Below, piece after piece: positions 16,683-26,070 of a DNA stretch of 64,000 nt. The notes under the pieces were generated by a model, which worked only from the letters and a program-made list of their open reading frames with translations, was not told where the DNA came from and did no database searches. Both the position numbers and the translations under genes were made by a program. Position 1 is the first letter of the stretch. The number at the start of each line of letters is the position of its first letter. The DNA lies in NCBI GenBank assembly GCA_046155285.1, contig JBJXEA010000011.1, positions 59,656 through 123,655 on the forward strand, given 5' to 3'. The stretch comes from CAILHX01 sp046155285 (GTDB taxonomy: Bacteria > Pseudomonadota > Gammaproteobacteria > Burkholderiales > Methylophilaceae).

Positions 16683-17471
16683 ATGTCGGACATACTAAAA
16701 AAAATACTAGCTACCAAACATGCCGAAGTCATCGCGGCGATGAAGCAGAAGCCTTTAGCGCAGATGCAGGAGGACGCCAAAAAAGCTGCCCCGCCGCGTG
16801 ATTTTGTCGGGGCTATACGCGCCAAAATTGCCGCTAATCAACCCGCTGTCATCGCCGAAATCAAGAAGGCCAGTCCTTCTAAAGGCGTGATACGCGAGGA
16901 TTTTCGACCTGCTGAAATTGCCGCGAGCTATGAAAAAGGCGGCGCAGCTTGTTTGTCGGTGTTGACCGATGTTGAGTATTTTCAGGGCAGCGCGGAATAT
17001 CTGAAACAAGCGCGTGCGGCTTGCAACTTGCCGGTGTTGCGTAAAGATTTCATGATTGATGCGTACCAAGTTTATGAAGCGCGAGCGATGGGCGCGGATT
17101 GTATTTTGTTGATAGCGGCGGCGCTGGATTTAGCGCAGATGCAAGAATTGGAAACGTTAGCGCATCAGCTTGGCATGGCGGCATTGGTAGAGGTGCATAA
17201 CGGTGAGGAGCTGGATTTGGCGTTGCAACTGAAAACACCGCTGTTGGGTATCAACAACCGCAATCTTCGGACTTTTCAGGTGACGCTGGATACCACGCTG
17301 GGCTTGCTTGGGCGGATTCCCAAAGATCGTATCGTGGTCACCGAGAGTGGCATTTTTACGTCTGATGACGTGGTGTTGATGCGCCGTAACAACGTCCATA
17401 CTTTCCTCGTGGGTGAAGCGTTCATGCGTCAGCCTGACCCCGGTGTAGAATTAGCGCGAGTTTTTGCTTAA
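16683..17471 (+). CDS. trpC: Indole-3-glycerol phosphate synthase
   Basis: A 262-residue TIM-barrel enzyme, monofunctional (no fused TrpF). Key segments are IAEIKKASPSKGVIREDF (catalytic Lys), LSVLTDVEYFQGS, VLRKDFMIDAYQVYEARAMG, LLGINNRNLRTF and VTESGIFTSDDV. It is the third gene of the trpGDC operon; hemB follows after nine bases. Confidence 0.97.
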   Translation: MSDILKKILATKHAEVIAAMKQKPLAQMQEDAKKAAPPRDFVGAIRAKIAANQPAVIAEIKKASPSKGVIREDFRPAEIAASYEKGGAACLSVLTDVEYFQGSAEYLKQARAACNLPVLRKDFMIDAYQVYEARAMGADCILLIAAALDLAQMQELETLAHQLGMAALVEVHNGEELDLALQLKTPLLGINNRNLRTFQVTLDTTLGLLGRIPKDRIVVTESGIFTSDDVVLMRRNNVHTFLVGEAFMRQPDPGVELARVFA

Positions 17472-17480
17472 GGCGGCGAT

Positions 17481-18485
17481 ATGACTAATAGTTTCGGCAA
17501 GCACCCTTCCACTCGTCCACGTCGTATGCGTAAAGATGATTTTTCACGCCGTTTGATGCGTGAAAACGTATTGACCGCTAATGACCTGATTTATCCGGTA
17601 TTTGTGCTTGATGGCGAGAATCGCAGCGAAGCCGTGGCTTCCATGCCCGGCGTGACGCGGCAGAGCATAGATAATCTGCTGAACACCGCCGCCGAATGCG
17701 TCAAGCTGGGCATTCCCGCGCTGGCGCTGTTTCCGGTAGTAGATCAGTCGCTCAAGTCGCTCGATGCGGCTGAAGCTTTTAATCCCAATGGTTTGGTGCC
17801 GCGCACTATCAAGGCGCTCAAAGCCAAATTTCCGCAGTTGGGAATCATCACCGACATCGCGCTCGACCCTTACACCAGCCACGGTCAAGACGGCCTGATA
17901 GACGACATGGGCTATGTGCTGAACGATGCAACGGTGGCAGTGTTGGTAAATCAGGCTTTGTGTCACGCCGAAGCTGGAGCTGACGTGGTGGCTCCATCAG
18001 ACATGATGGATGGCCGCATAGCCGCGATTCGTCAGGCTTTGGAGTTTGATGGTCACGTCCATACCCGCATTCTGGCTTATTCCGCCAAATATGCATCTGC
18101 CTTCTATGGTCCGTTTCGTGATGCGGTTGGCTCGGCAACCAATCTGGGCAAGGGTGATAAAACAACCTACCAGATAGATCCTGCTAACTCGGACGAAGCG
18201 TTGCGTGAAGTAGCGCTAGACATCGAAGAAGGTGCGGATATGCTGATGGTCAAGCCTGGCATGCCTTATCTGGACATCGTGCGGCGGGTGAAGCAGGAGT
18301 TTGGCATGCCGACTTTTGCTTATCAGGTGAGTGGCGAATACGCCATGCTCAAAGCCGCTGCGCAAAATGGCTGGCTGGATGAGCAGGCGTGTTTTATGGA
18401 GTCTTTATTGGCATTCAAACGCGCCGGAGCGGACGGAATTTTGACCTACTACGCGCTGGAGGCAGCACGAATTCTCACTAAATAG
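17481..18485 (+). CDS. hemB: Delta-aminolevulinic acid dehydratase (porphobilinogen synthase)
   Basis: A 334-residue enzyme condensing two 5-aminolevulinate molecules to porphobilinogen for heme. The two Schiff-base lysines are visible in ILAYSAKYASAFYGPF and LMVKPGMPYLD. The active-site loop reads VVAPSDMMDGRI, without the cysteine cluster of zinc-dependent forms, so this is the Mg-type enzyme. The stop overlaps that of the convergent PilZ gene by eight bases, leaving no room for a terminator. Confidence 0.96.
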   Translation: MTNSFGKHPSTRPRRMRKDDFSRRLMRENVLTANDLIYPVFVLDGENRSEAVASMPGVTRQSIDNLLNTAAECVKLGIPALALFPVVDQSLKSLDAAEAFNPNGLVPRTIKALKAKFPQLGIITDIALDPYTSHGQDGLIDDMGYVLNDATVAVLVNQALCHAEAGADVVAPSDMMDGRIAAIRQALEFDGHVHTRILAYSAKYASAFYGPFRDAVGSATNLGKGDKTTYQIDPANSDEALREVALDIEEGADMLMVKPGMPYLDIVRRVKQEFGMPTFAYQVSGEYAMLKAAAQNGWLDEQACFMESLLAFKRAGADGILTYYALEAARILTK

Positions 18486-19251
18486 GTTTGTTCGCGTTAC
18501 GTTCACGCTCTAGCTTATTGATGTATTTTTGTATCGCCGTTTCCAAGGGCAGGCGTAAATCTACAAAAGCACAGCCTACATGCGGTACTTTGGTGCCATC
18601 TTTACGCGTGATAGGGAAGAAAGCTTGTATGTTAAGCGTGACATCCAACAAACCCGCCTCAGGCACTACCAGCTTGCAACTCGGCACGATAGTGCCTTTT
18701 TCAAAAATCTCGTCCGCCTTGGAATCACCAATTGCCAAACTGATACCACCCACGCTGATGTCGGCTAGTGGCAACTTAATACTTTTGCCATCGGGAGTGG
18801 GGATGGTACACATGAGTGGATTGGCGATTGGCGTATCTACACGATGGTATTCGCGGCGTTGCAACAAAAACATTTTGGTAGGCACTGCCATGCGGAAGGT
18901 CGGCATGCCTTCGTAGGTGGTGACAGCGAGCTTAACGCCTTCAAACTGCAATTTGACGCTACCTGCCGAAGCCATGAAAGTCACCATGTCGCCCAACATG
19001 CGGCGGTTAAGCGTTTCATTTGCGCCATAGTCCAAGTACACCACGTCGTTGTCGGCATCCACCGCAAGCACCGCAGTGAGCACCATGTCATTATCCATGT
19101 TGAAGAATGCGTTGACAGGCGCACGATGCTGAATCAATCCGCGCAATGCACGAATCACTTCAACGCGGCTGCCCACGCGATACTCATCAGTATTCGGTAC
19201 CGACAGTTGCTGGAATTTCTTTTGGTTTAATGACAGTTCTTGTTCGGCCAT
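18478..19251 (-). CDS. YcgR-like PilZ domain protein (cyclic-di-GMP responsive)
   Basis: A 257-residue protein with an N-terminal YcgR-type beta domain (about residues 20-120) and a C-terminal PilZ domain. The c-di-GMP motifs are intact: RREYHRVDT (RxxxR, about residue 132) and DISVGGISL (DxSxxG, about 165). YcgR proteins slow the flagellar motor on binding c-di-GMP; with fliW in the window a motile cell is plausible. No flagellar structural genes are nearby. Confidence 0.88.
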   Translation of the reverse strand: MAEQELSLNQKKFQQLSVPNTDEYRVGSRVEVIRALRGLIQHRAPVNAFFNMDNDMVLTAVLAVDADNDVVYLDYGANETLNRRMLGDMVTFMASAGSVKLQFEGVKLAVTTYEGMPTFRMAVPTKMFLLQRREYHRVDTPIANPLMCTIPTPDGKSIKLPLADISVGGISLAIGDSKADEIFEKGTIVPSCKLVVPEAGLLDVTLNIQAFFPITRKDGTKVPHVGCAFVDLRLPLETAIQKYINKLERERNANKPI

Positions 19252-19266
19252 GATGTCTATCTCAAA

Positions 19267-19851
19267 TTAGTTGAGTAAATTTTCTAATACTTTACACGTG
19301 GCGCGTGCGCTACCGGTCACGGTTTTTGCTGCTTTACGTACGTCATCCGTGGCAAACACGCTTAAACGAATGATGCCGTGCTCCCCCTCCAGCACAAACA
19401 TCGGAATTTTGTGTCGCTCATGCCCTAGTTTCGCATGACGTTCTTCATTGTTGTAGGGTATTTTATTATTTAATAGAAAAATTTCCACCTCTTTATCACT
19501 ATCGGCGAATAAATGTATGTCGGTGAGTGCATAACGCCCCGCCGTCCCATCCAGCACCGCACCAGTCAGATGTGGATCAAAGCGCTCCAGCAACTGCATC
19601 ACTGCCAACGCATCAGTACGCAATAGTCGCAATTGCTCTGGCTGCTCATCTGCCAGATAAAGCTCTTGGTGCTCACGCAGCGCGCTTTCAATCTCAGCAT
19701 TCCCCGGTAGACAATTGGTTTCTGTCATGCCTAGTTGCCGCGCCGCTTTGCGCTTGGCAAAAGAATAATCGGCGACACCTTCTTCAGCCATTATTCGCGC
19801 GGCTTGCTGCGCCACGATTTGTCGCTGCCTAGTGCTGGATTCTTTAGACAT
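19267..19851 (-). CDS. Conserved hypothetical protein, nucleotidyltransferase-like
   Basis: A 194-residue soluble protein. The N-terminal 50 residues are helical and basic (RQRQIVAQQAARIMAEEG) and resemble a short DNA- or RNA-binding segment. The rest (about 85-190, with FDPHLTGAVLDGTAGRYALT and IHLFADSDKEVEIFLL) resembles a family in proteobacteria sometimes labelled nucleotidyltransferase, but no complete catalytic GSxxxDxD motif is seen. Position between mrcA and the PilZ gene gives no clear functional hint. Confidence 0.6.
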   Translation of the reverse strand: MSKESSTRQRQIVAQQAARIMAEEGVADYSFAKRKAARQLGMTETNCLPGNAEIESALREHQELYLADEQPEQLRLLRTDALAVMQLLERFDPHLTGAVLDGTAGRYALTDIHLFADSDKEVEIFLLNNKIPYNNEERHAKLGHERHKIPMFVLEGEHGIIRLSVFATDDVRKAAKTVTGSARATCKVLENLLN

Positions 19852-19874
19852 AACAACCCCTAATCAGCGACCAT

Positions 19875-22232
19875 TTAGAACAGTTGTTCCTCATGCACCG
19901 CTTCGTTACTTACCCTGCCTGCAGGTTTTTCATCGCCGAGGATATTGCTCTCATCGCCATCAACAGAAGGCGGCAAAAACTCCTGAAAGAAATATTCGTA
20001 GATACCGGCATCGTCCTCACCCATACGCAGCCCAGTAATGGGGTCTATTTTAGCTTGCACCACACCTTGTGGTACGGGATATGGATTATCCGGTACACCT
20101 TGTAGCACCTTGCCCATATAGCTGATCCACATTGGCAGTGCGGCATGACCACCGGTTTCCTGATTACCCAAGGTGTGCGGCTGGTCAAAACCTATCCATG
20201 CCACCGCCACTTGCGTCGGGTTGTATCCGGCAAACCACGCATCTACTAGGTTATTGGTAGTACCCGTTTTGCCCGCCAAGTCATAGCGCCCCAGCTCTTT
20301 CGCTTTGGCAGCAGTGCCGATACGCGCCACGTCCTGCAAGATATTGGTCATGATGAAGGCGTTGCGTGGATCTATCACCCGTTGCGCCGAGCCGCCCACT
20401 ATCGCAGGCTTGGCTTGACTAATGACGTTGCCGGCGCTGTCGGTGATTTTGGTGATGAGGTATGGTTTCACCTTGTAACCGCCGTTCGCAAACACCGAGT
20501 ATGCCCCCACCATTTGCCACGGTGTCACCGAGCCCGCGCCTAGGGCTATTGTTAAATAAGCTGGATGTTCCTTGGGCGAAAAGCCAAATTTCTGAATGTA
20601 TTCCTGCGCGTAACTCACGCCTATGTGTTGCAGAATACGGATAGAGATCATGTTTTTAGATTTGGTCAGCGCGGTTCTAAAGCGCATTGGCCCTTCAAAC
20701 TTGCCGTCGAAGTTGTGCGGCTCCCACGACGATCCGCTGCCGGTTTCAGCGGCGCTGATGGTAATCGGCGCATCGTTAATCACGCTGGCGGCAGTTACGC
20801 CTTTTTCCAGCGAGGCAGAGTAGATAAAAGGTTTGAAGCTGGAGCCTGGTTGGCGCCAGGCTTGGGTAACGTGGTCAAATTTGCTGCGCGAAAAATCAAA
20901 TCCGCCCACTAATGCGCGAACCGCACCAGTTCTGGGGTCTGCGGCCACCAGTGCGGCTTCTACCTGTGGCAATTGGGCGACGCTCCAGTGTCCGTTATCG
21001 GCTTGATGCAAGCGAATCACCGCGCCGCGAAACAGCTTTTTCTTTTCCGGTGTTTTGGGATCACTCAGGGTTTTGAGCAGCGGCTTTAACTCGTTGCCCT
21101 CAACACTCACAATCTCGCCGCCTTGACGGTAAGCTTTAATCAACTTGGGACTGGCTTCTAGCAACACCGCGGGGGTCAGTCCGCCGAAATCTTCTAGCTG
21201 ATCCAACGATTCATCCATAAACGCATCTGGGCTTTTGCCATTGGTATTGTCCAAATTGAGCTGCGCTTCTGGTCCGCGATAGGAATGGCGGTTGTCGTAG
21301 TCCAGTATGCCTTGCAGCACGGCAGCGTTGGCGGCCTCCTGATTCTTTTTCAGGATGGTGGTGGTGACTTTGAGGCCGCTGCTGTAGATGCCTTCCTGAT
21401 ATAAATCGTATAAATCTTGGCGTACGATTTCGGCTACATAATCGGCGGCTAAATCGCGCGATTGATGCGAAGTTTTGAAGCGCAACTCAGTCGCCAGACT
21501 GCTTTCATACTCTTCATCGTTGAGAAAATGCAGGGTGTGCATACGCTTCAGCACATATTTTTGGCGCTGCGTAGCGCGTTTGAGGTTGGCAAATGGATTA
21601 TAGCGCGAGGGAGCTTTAGGCAACCCCGCCAGCATGGCAAACTCTGCGGCGTTGAGCTTGTTGAGCGGCTTGCCATAATACACTTGCGAGGCAGCTGCAA
21701 AGCCATAGGCACGTTGACCCAGATAAATTTGGTTGATATATAACTCAAGAATTTTGTTTTTGGACAGACTGTGTTCTATCTTGGTGGCGAGTAGCGCCTC
21801 GCTGATTTTGCGTTTTAAGGTTTTTTCGCCGGAGAGAAAGAAGGCGCGCGCCACCTGCATGGTAATGGTGCTAGCACCTTCTTTAGCGCCGCCAGAGGTC
21901 ACATTGGCGATTGCGGCACGTAACACGCCCAAGGTATCCACTCCGCCATGCTGATAAAAGCGCTCATCTTCTGCCGCCAGAATAGCCTGCTTCATCTGCG
22001 TCGGCACTTCGTCTATCTTGACCACGGCGCGGCGTTCTTCGCCGAATTCGCCAATCAGAAAACCGTCTTCAGAATAGACGCGTAGCGGGACTTTAGGGCG
22101 GTAATCGGTGAGCGTTTCCAGCGAGGGCAAGTCAGGATAAATCAGCACCGCAGCCAAGCCGACCAAAGAGCCTACGGCGAGTGCTAGGATGAGACCAATA
22201 AAAACGAGCCAGTGCCACCATTTGGAGAGCAT
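19875..22232 (-). CDS. mrcA: Penicillin-binding protein 1A (bifunctional transglycosylase/transpeptidase)
   Basis: A 785-residue class A PBP that polymerises and cross-links peptidoglycan in the periplasm. Order: N-terminal membrane anchor (about 8-32), GT51 glycosyltransferase (AAEDERFYQHGGVD, then GASTITMQVAR), an OB-like insert, and the transpeptidase with SxxK in QPGSSFKPF, SxN in TKSKNM and KTGTTNN. Divergent from aroK with an 87-base gap. Confidence 0.95.
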   Translation of the reverse strand: MLSKWWHWLVFIGLILALAVGSLVGLAAVLIYPDLPSLETLTDYRPKVPLRVYSEDGFLIGEFGEERRAVVKIDEVPTQMKQAILAAEDERFYQHGGVDTLGVLRAAIANVTSGGAKEGASTITMQVARAFFLSGEKTLKRKISEALLATKIEHSLSKNKILELYINQIYLGQRAYGFAAASQVYYGKPLNKLNAAEFAMLAGLPKAPSRYNPFANLKRATQRQKYVLKRMHTLHFLNDEEYESSLATELRFKTSHQSRDLAADYVAEIVRQDLYDLYQEGIYSSGLKVTTTILKKNQEAANAAVLQGILDYDNRHSYRGPEAQLNLDNTNGKSPDAFMDESLDQLEDFGGLTPAVLLEASPKLIKAYRQGGEIVSVEGNELKPLLKTLSDPKTPEKKKLFRGAVIRLHQADNGHWSVAQLPQVEAALVAADPRTGAVRALVGGFDFSRSKFDHVTQAWRQPGSSFKPFIYSASLEKGVTAASVINDAPITISAAETGSGSSWEPHNFDGKFEGPMRFRTALTKSKNMISIRILQHIGVSYAQEYIQKFGFSPKEHPAYLTIALGAGSVTPWQMVGAYSVFANGGYKVKPYLITKITDSAGNVISQAKPAIVGGSAQRVIDPRNAFIMTNILQDVARIGTAAKAKELGRYDLAGKTGTTNNLVDAWFAGYNPTQVAVAWIGFDQPHTLGNQETGGHAALPMWISYMGKVLQGVPDNPYPVPQGVVQAKIDPITGLRMGEDDAGIYEYFFQEFLPPSVDGDESNILGDEKPAGRVSNEAVHEEQLF

Positions 22233-22319
22233 AGAGGTATTTTTAAGCAGAATTATTCAACTAGAATTATAAAGGCTTTTAGCCCGAACACCCCATAAAT
22301 TAGCTAAAATGCAGGTCAA

Positions 22320-22838
22320 ATGAAAGGCGCAAAAAACATATTTCTGGTTGGCCTGATGGGCGCGGGCAAGACCACCGTGGGCAAGCTGTTGGCGCGGGCT
22401 AGTACGCTGGAATTTTTTGATTCTGACCATGAAATTGAGCGTCGTACCGGAGTAAAAATCCCGCTGATTTTTGAGCTGGAAGGCGAGGCTGGATTTCGCA
22501 AGCGTGAGTCGCAAGTGATTGCTGATTTAGTTATGCTCCCTAACGTGGTCTTGGCTACTGGCGGCGGCGCGATTCTGCTGCTGGAGAATCGTGATGCACT
22601 GAGTGCGCACGGCACGGTGATTTATCTATGCGCCAGCGTTAATGAACTTTGTCATCGCACCAAGGGCGATCGCAACCGACCTTTGCTGCAAACCGAAGAC
22701 CCCCGCGCTAGGTTTGAAGCACTGTATCAGCAACGCGACCCGCTATATCGTGAAGTGGCTGACTGGGTCGTAGATACTGGCGGCCAGCCTGCTATCAACA
22801 TCGTGCATCAAATTGAAAAGAATCTGGAATTAAAGTAA
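22320..22838 (+). CDS. aroK: Shikimate kinase
   Basis: A 172-residue P-loop kinase of the shikimate pathway: Walker A LMGAGKTTVGKLLA, shikimate-binding DSDHEIERRTG, FR in EAGFRKRES, VLATGGGA and the lid region KGDRNRPLL. A TAAAAT -10-like box is at 22305-22310. The stop overlaps the aroB start by one base (TAATG), the classic aroKB operon. Confidence 0.96.
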   Translation: MKGAKNIFLVGLMGAGKTTVGKLLARASTLEFFDSDHEIERRTGVKIPLIFELEGEAGFRKRESQVIADLVMLPNVVLATGGGAILLLENRDALSAHGTVIYLCASVNELCHRTKGDRNRPLLQTEDPRARFEALYQQRDPLYREVADWVVDTGGQPAINIVHQIEKNLELK

Positions 22839-23920
22839 TGCAAACCCTTAACGTAGAACTCGCCGAACGCCGCTACCCTATCTGCATCGGGCAGGGACTG
22901 TTGCAACGGGCAGATTTGATATTGCCGCATCTGGAAGGCAAGCAGGTGGCGGTGATAAGCAACACCACGGTTGCCCCCTTGTATTTGGAAACCATTTGCC
23001 AGCCTTTGCGCGAGGCTGGGATTTCGGTCATTACGATTATTCTGCCCGACGGCGAGCAATACAAAATCAGCGATACGCTGAACACCATTTACGACGCGCT
23101 GCTGACTAGTCGCTGCGAACGTACTACCACGCTGATTGCCCTAGGCGGTGGCGTGATAGGCGATTTAGTGGGTTTTGCCGCGGCCACTTTTTTGCGCGGC
23201 GTGCCCTTTATCCAAGTGCCGACCACCTTGCTGGCGCAGGTGGATTCTTCCGTGGGCGGCAAGACCGGCATCAACCACCCGCAGGGCAAGAACATGATAG
23301 GCGCCTTCTGGCAGCCCAAGTTAGTGCTGGCTGACACGACAACATTGAACACTTTGCCCGACCGCGAATTGTCAGCCGGTTTGGCGGAAATTATCAAATA
23401 CGGCCTCATTCGTGATACTGAGTTTTTTAGCTGGTTAGAGCAAAACATGCCGCGATTATTGACGCGTGAGCCAGAAGCATTGGCCCACGCCATCCAGCGT
23501 TCTTGCGAAAATAAAGCTGAGGTGGTGGCGCTAGATGAACGCGAAAGCGGCGAACGTGCGCTACTCAATCTCGGCCATACTTTCGGTCACGCCATCGAAA
23601 ACGGCATGGGCTATGGCGTGTGGCTGCACGGCGAAGGCGTGGCGGCAGGCACGGTGCTGGCGGCGCAGATGTCGCAGCGTTTGGGTTGGATTAATGCCGA
23701 CGATGTGACAAGAACCGTAGCTTTATTAAAAGCCGCCAATCTGCCGGTAGTTGCGCCAAAATTAGGCGTAGAAAACTATCTTGATTTAATGGGTTTAGAT
23801 AAAAAAGTCAAAGACGGCAAGATACGTTTGATTTTGCTCAAAGCTCTAGGCAAAGCCATTTTCACTGCCGATTATCCAGCCGAAATCCTACACGCAACCT
23901 TAGCCGCTGCCCATGAGTAA
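22838..23920 (+). CDS. aroB: 3-dehydroquinate synthase
   Basis: A 360-residue NAD-dependent enzyme making dehydroquinate from DAHP. Visible motifs are PDGEQYKI, ALGGGVIGDLVGFAAATFLRG, VPTTLLAQVDSSVGGKTGINH and the metal-binding HTFGHAIE and HGEGVA. Immediately follows aroK and overlaps the next gene by eight bases. Confidence 0.97.
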   Translation: MQTLNVELAERRYPICIGQGLLQRADLILPHLEGKQVAVISNTTVAPLYLETICQPLREAGISVITIILPDGEQYKISDTLNTIYDALLTSRCERTTTLIALGGGVIGDLVGFAAATFLRGVPFIQVPTTLLAQVDSSVGGKTGINHPQGKNMIGAFWQPKLVLADTTTLNTLPDRELSAGLAEIIKYGLIRDTEFFSWLEQNMPRLLTREPEALAHAIQRSCENKAEVVALDERESGERALLNLGHTFGHAIENGMGYGVWLHGEGVAAGTVLAAQMSQRLGWINADDVTRTVALLKAANLPVVAPKLGVENYLDLMGLDKKVKDGKIRLILLKALGKAIFTADYPAEILHATLAAAHE

Positions 23921-25037
23921 ACTTGCCTCCTACGCGGCGCAGCCTGAAACCTCGCACGGACGACGTCACACCGAACCGACGCTGACCGGCCGCAACGAAT
24001 TTCAACGCGACCGCGACCGCATCATTCATTCTTCGGCCTTTCGGCGCTTGGAATATAAAACACAGGTGTTCGTGAATCACGAAGGCGATTTGTTCCGTAC
24101 TCGCTTAACACATAGTCTGGAAGTGGCGCAGATAGGGCGCGGCATCGCCCGCAACCTCAATCTGCACGAAGACTTGGTCGAAGCCATCGCCTTGGCTCAC
24201 GACTTAGGCCACACGCCATTCGGCCACGCCGGACAAGATGCGCTCAATACTTGCATGAAGGAGCATGGTGGCTTTGAGCACAATCTGCAATCGTTGCGCG
24301 TGGTGGACGAGTTGGAGCAAAAATACGCCGAATTCGACGGCCTGAATCTCACTTTTGAAACCCGCGAAGGCATCCTCAAACATTGTTCGCGTGAGAATGC
24401 CAAAATGCTGGGTGATGTGGGCGAGCGCTTTCTCAAGGGTGAAAGTCCATCACTAGAGGCGCAGGTCGCCAATCTCGCCGACGAAATCGCCTACAACAAC
24501 CACGATGTGGATGACGGCCTGCGCTCCGGCTTGATTACGCTGGAACAACTGAGTGAAGTGAGTCTCTTCGCCAGATACATGGCCGAAGTACGAGTCCGTT
24601 ACCTCGACATCGCCGGACGGCGGCTGATACACGAAACCATACGCCGCATGATCAATGCGCAAATCACCGATTTATGCCAGCAAAGTAGCGCTAATATCAT
24701 GGCCAGTGCGCCTAAAAATGTAGCCGAGGTACGCGCCGCCAAGCCTCTGATTGCTTTTAGCCCCGCCATGCAGCAAGAGCAACTCGAACTCAAACGTTTT
24801 TTGCGTATAAACCTGTATCAGCATTACAAGGTCAACCGCATGAGCAGCAAGGCAGCCCGCATTGTGCGCGATTTATATGCGGCTTTTATAGAGGATATTG
24901 GGCTGCTACCGGATGATTTTCAGTCTATGGCTAAAGCTGGGCAGGCAAGGGCGGTAGCGGATTACATCGCTGGCATGACGGACAGATACGCCATGCTGGA
25001 ACACAGGCGTTTGTTTGCGGTGGAAGAGAATGCCTGA
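23913..25037 (+). CDS. dgt: Deoxyguanosinetriphosphate triphosphohydrolase-like protein
   Basis: A 374-residue HD-superfamily dNTPase of the dGTPase type 2 group. It has FRRLEYKTQVF, RTRLTHSLEVAQIGRG, the metal-binding HDLGHTPFGHAG, and HNLQSLRVV. The length matches the short dGTPase-like class rather than E. coli Dgt (about 505). The aroKB-dgt order is common in betaproteobacteria. The exact nucleotide preference is not known. Confidence 0.92.
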   Translation: MSKLASYAAQPETSHGRRHTEPTLTGRNEFQRDRDRIIHSSAFRRLEYKTQVFVNHEGDLFRTRLTHSLEVAQIGRGIARNLNLHEDLVEAIALAHDLGHTPFGHAGQDALNTCMKEHGGFEHNLQSLRVVDELEQKYAEFDGLNLTFETREGILKHCSRENAKMLGDVGERFLKGESPSLEAQVANLADEIAYNNHDVDDGLRSGLITLEQLSEVSLFARYMAEVRVRYLDIAGRRLIHETIRRMINAQITDLCQQSSANIMASAPKNVAEVRAAKPLIAFSPAMQQEQLELKRFLRINLYQHYKVNRMSSKAARIVRDLYAAFIEDIGLLPDDFQSMAKAGQARAVADYIAGMTDRYAMLEHRRLFAVEENA

Positions 25038-25090
25038 GAGAAATCCTTACTCTTCAATCTAAGGAGCAAGGTGTGTGTGGTTGGCTAAGT

Positions 25091-25522
25091 TTATAGCCCT
25101 TTAATTACCACCTGCGCCCCAAACTCCGTCAACATTTTCTGCAAGCCTATGCGCTTATTGGCATTGAGCACTATCGGGCCGGTAGTGACTGCATTCAATG
25201 CACTACTTTCTGCGCCATTGTCACGGAACAAAATTACCGCGAGCAATAGCTCATCTCCCTCTTCAAACTGAAGCAGAGTCTGCTCTTCGTCGGTCAAAGA
25301 TACCTCGTAAGCCAGCCGGAGCAAGGCAGGGTCGGTGACCGAAAAAACCAGACTGGCTTCATCCAGCGACTGCAACCAGAACACGCGACCTTTGCCTTGC
25401 TCATGAAAAAATTTGTAGTGCGTACAGTCATCAAATGGTGGGATGCCTTGCGGGAAGGTGATGATGGTTTCGCTATCAATATCAACTTCTTCTGATCCAA
25501 AACGTGTAAGGGTGAAATTCAT
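25091..25522 (-). CDS. fliW: Flagellar assembly factor FliW
   Basis: A 143-residue protein matching FliW: FGSEEVDIDSETIITFPQGI, FFHEQGKGRVFWLQSLDE, and LNAVTTGPIVLNANKRIGLQ. FliW binds CsrA and flagellin to link flagellin level to translation control. The ATG at 25520-25522 has GAGAG at suitable spacing and is preferred to the TTG at 25528. Unusually it is not next to csrA or fliC here but follows smg in the same direction, 13 bases away. Confidence 0.9.
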   Translation of the reverse strand: MNFTLTRFGSEEVDIDSETIITFPQGIPPFDDCTHYKFFHEQGKGRVFWLQSLDEASLVFSVTDPALLRLAYEVSLTDEEQTLLQFEEGDELLLAVILFRDNGAESSALNAVTTGPIVLNANKRIGLQKMLTEFGAQVVIKGL

Positions 25523-25534
25523 GTTCAAAGCTCT

Positions 25535-25984
25535 CTAGTGAATGGTGGGGTGACTGTTGTTAAACAGCGCGTCTTCTACAAAGAGATAATCCTTGGATTT
25601 GCCGTGCCGCCACAGCACCATCTGCGAAATCCATTTGGTTTGTTCTAAGTTAACTTCTAACTCCGGCAGCGCCAACAGGCGGTCTATGACTACTTCGCGC
25701 TCTTGCGGATTGAGAATGCTAGCTTGCTCCAGAAACATCAGAAAACTCAAACATTCCTGATTGATTTTTTTGGTTTCTTCTTCAGTATAAATACGACAAC
25801 TGGTGCGGGTAGCCGCGATGTCACTGGTGGACAAGACTTCCAAGCCAGTAAACCAGCTAAACGCTTGGCTGATGTCTGCGCTATCAAAACCTGCGGCAGA
25901 GAGCTCTTTAGCCACGGTTTTTTCGTCGGCGCGTACTTGCAATTCGATGTAGTTCTCGAACAGGTACACCAGTAGCTCGAACAT
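25535..25984 (-). CDS. smg: Smg family protein (DUF494)
   Basis: A 149-residue protein with MFELLVYLFENYIE at the N-terminus, GFDSADISQAFSWFTGLE, and the C-terminal LEVNLEQTKWISQMVLW. It is a conserved neighbour of dprA in gamma- and betaproteobacteria. Molecular function is not established. A short inverted repeat lies between it and dprA. Confidence 0.9.
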   Translation of the reverse strand: MFELLVYLFENYIELQVRADEKTVAKELSAAGFDSADISQAFSWFTGLEVLSTSDIAATRTSCRIYTEEETKKINQECLSFLMFLEQASILNPQEREVVIDRLLALPELEVNLEQTKWISQMVLWRHGKSKDYLFVEDALFNNSHPTIH

Positions 25985-26023
25985 GATTTTTCCTTTGCAA
26001 AATGAGTGTTTCCCTCACCCCTG

Positions 26024-26048
26024 CCCTCTCCCGCAAGCGGGCGAGGGG
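26024..26048. repeat. Short intergenic palindrome of the CCCTCTCCCGC family
   Basis: CCCTCTCCCGC at 26024 pairs with GCGGGCGAGGG ending near 26048, giving a GC-rich hairpin in the gap between dprA and smg. This type of repeat is found scattered between genes in many proteobacteria. It lacks a T run, so it is not a typical intrinsic terminator. Confidence 0.6.
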
Positions 26049-26070
26049 GGCGCGGTGTCGCTACGCGACG

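Noticed and set aside
26013..26050. CRISPR-like repeat between smg and dprA
   Set aside because: Only one palindromic unit without spacers; it is a dispersed intergenic repeat type.
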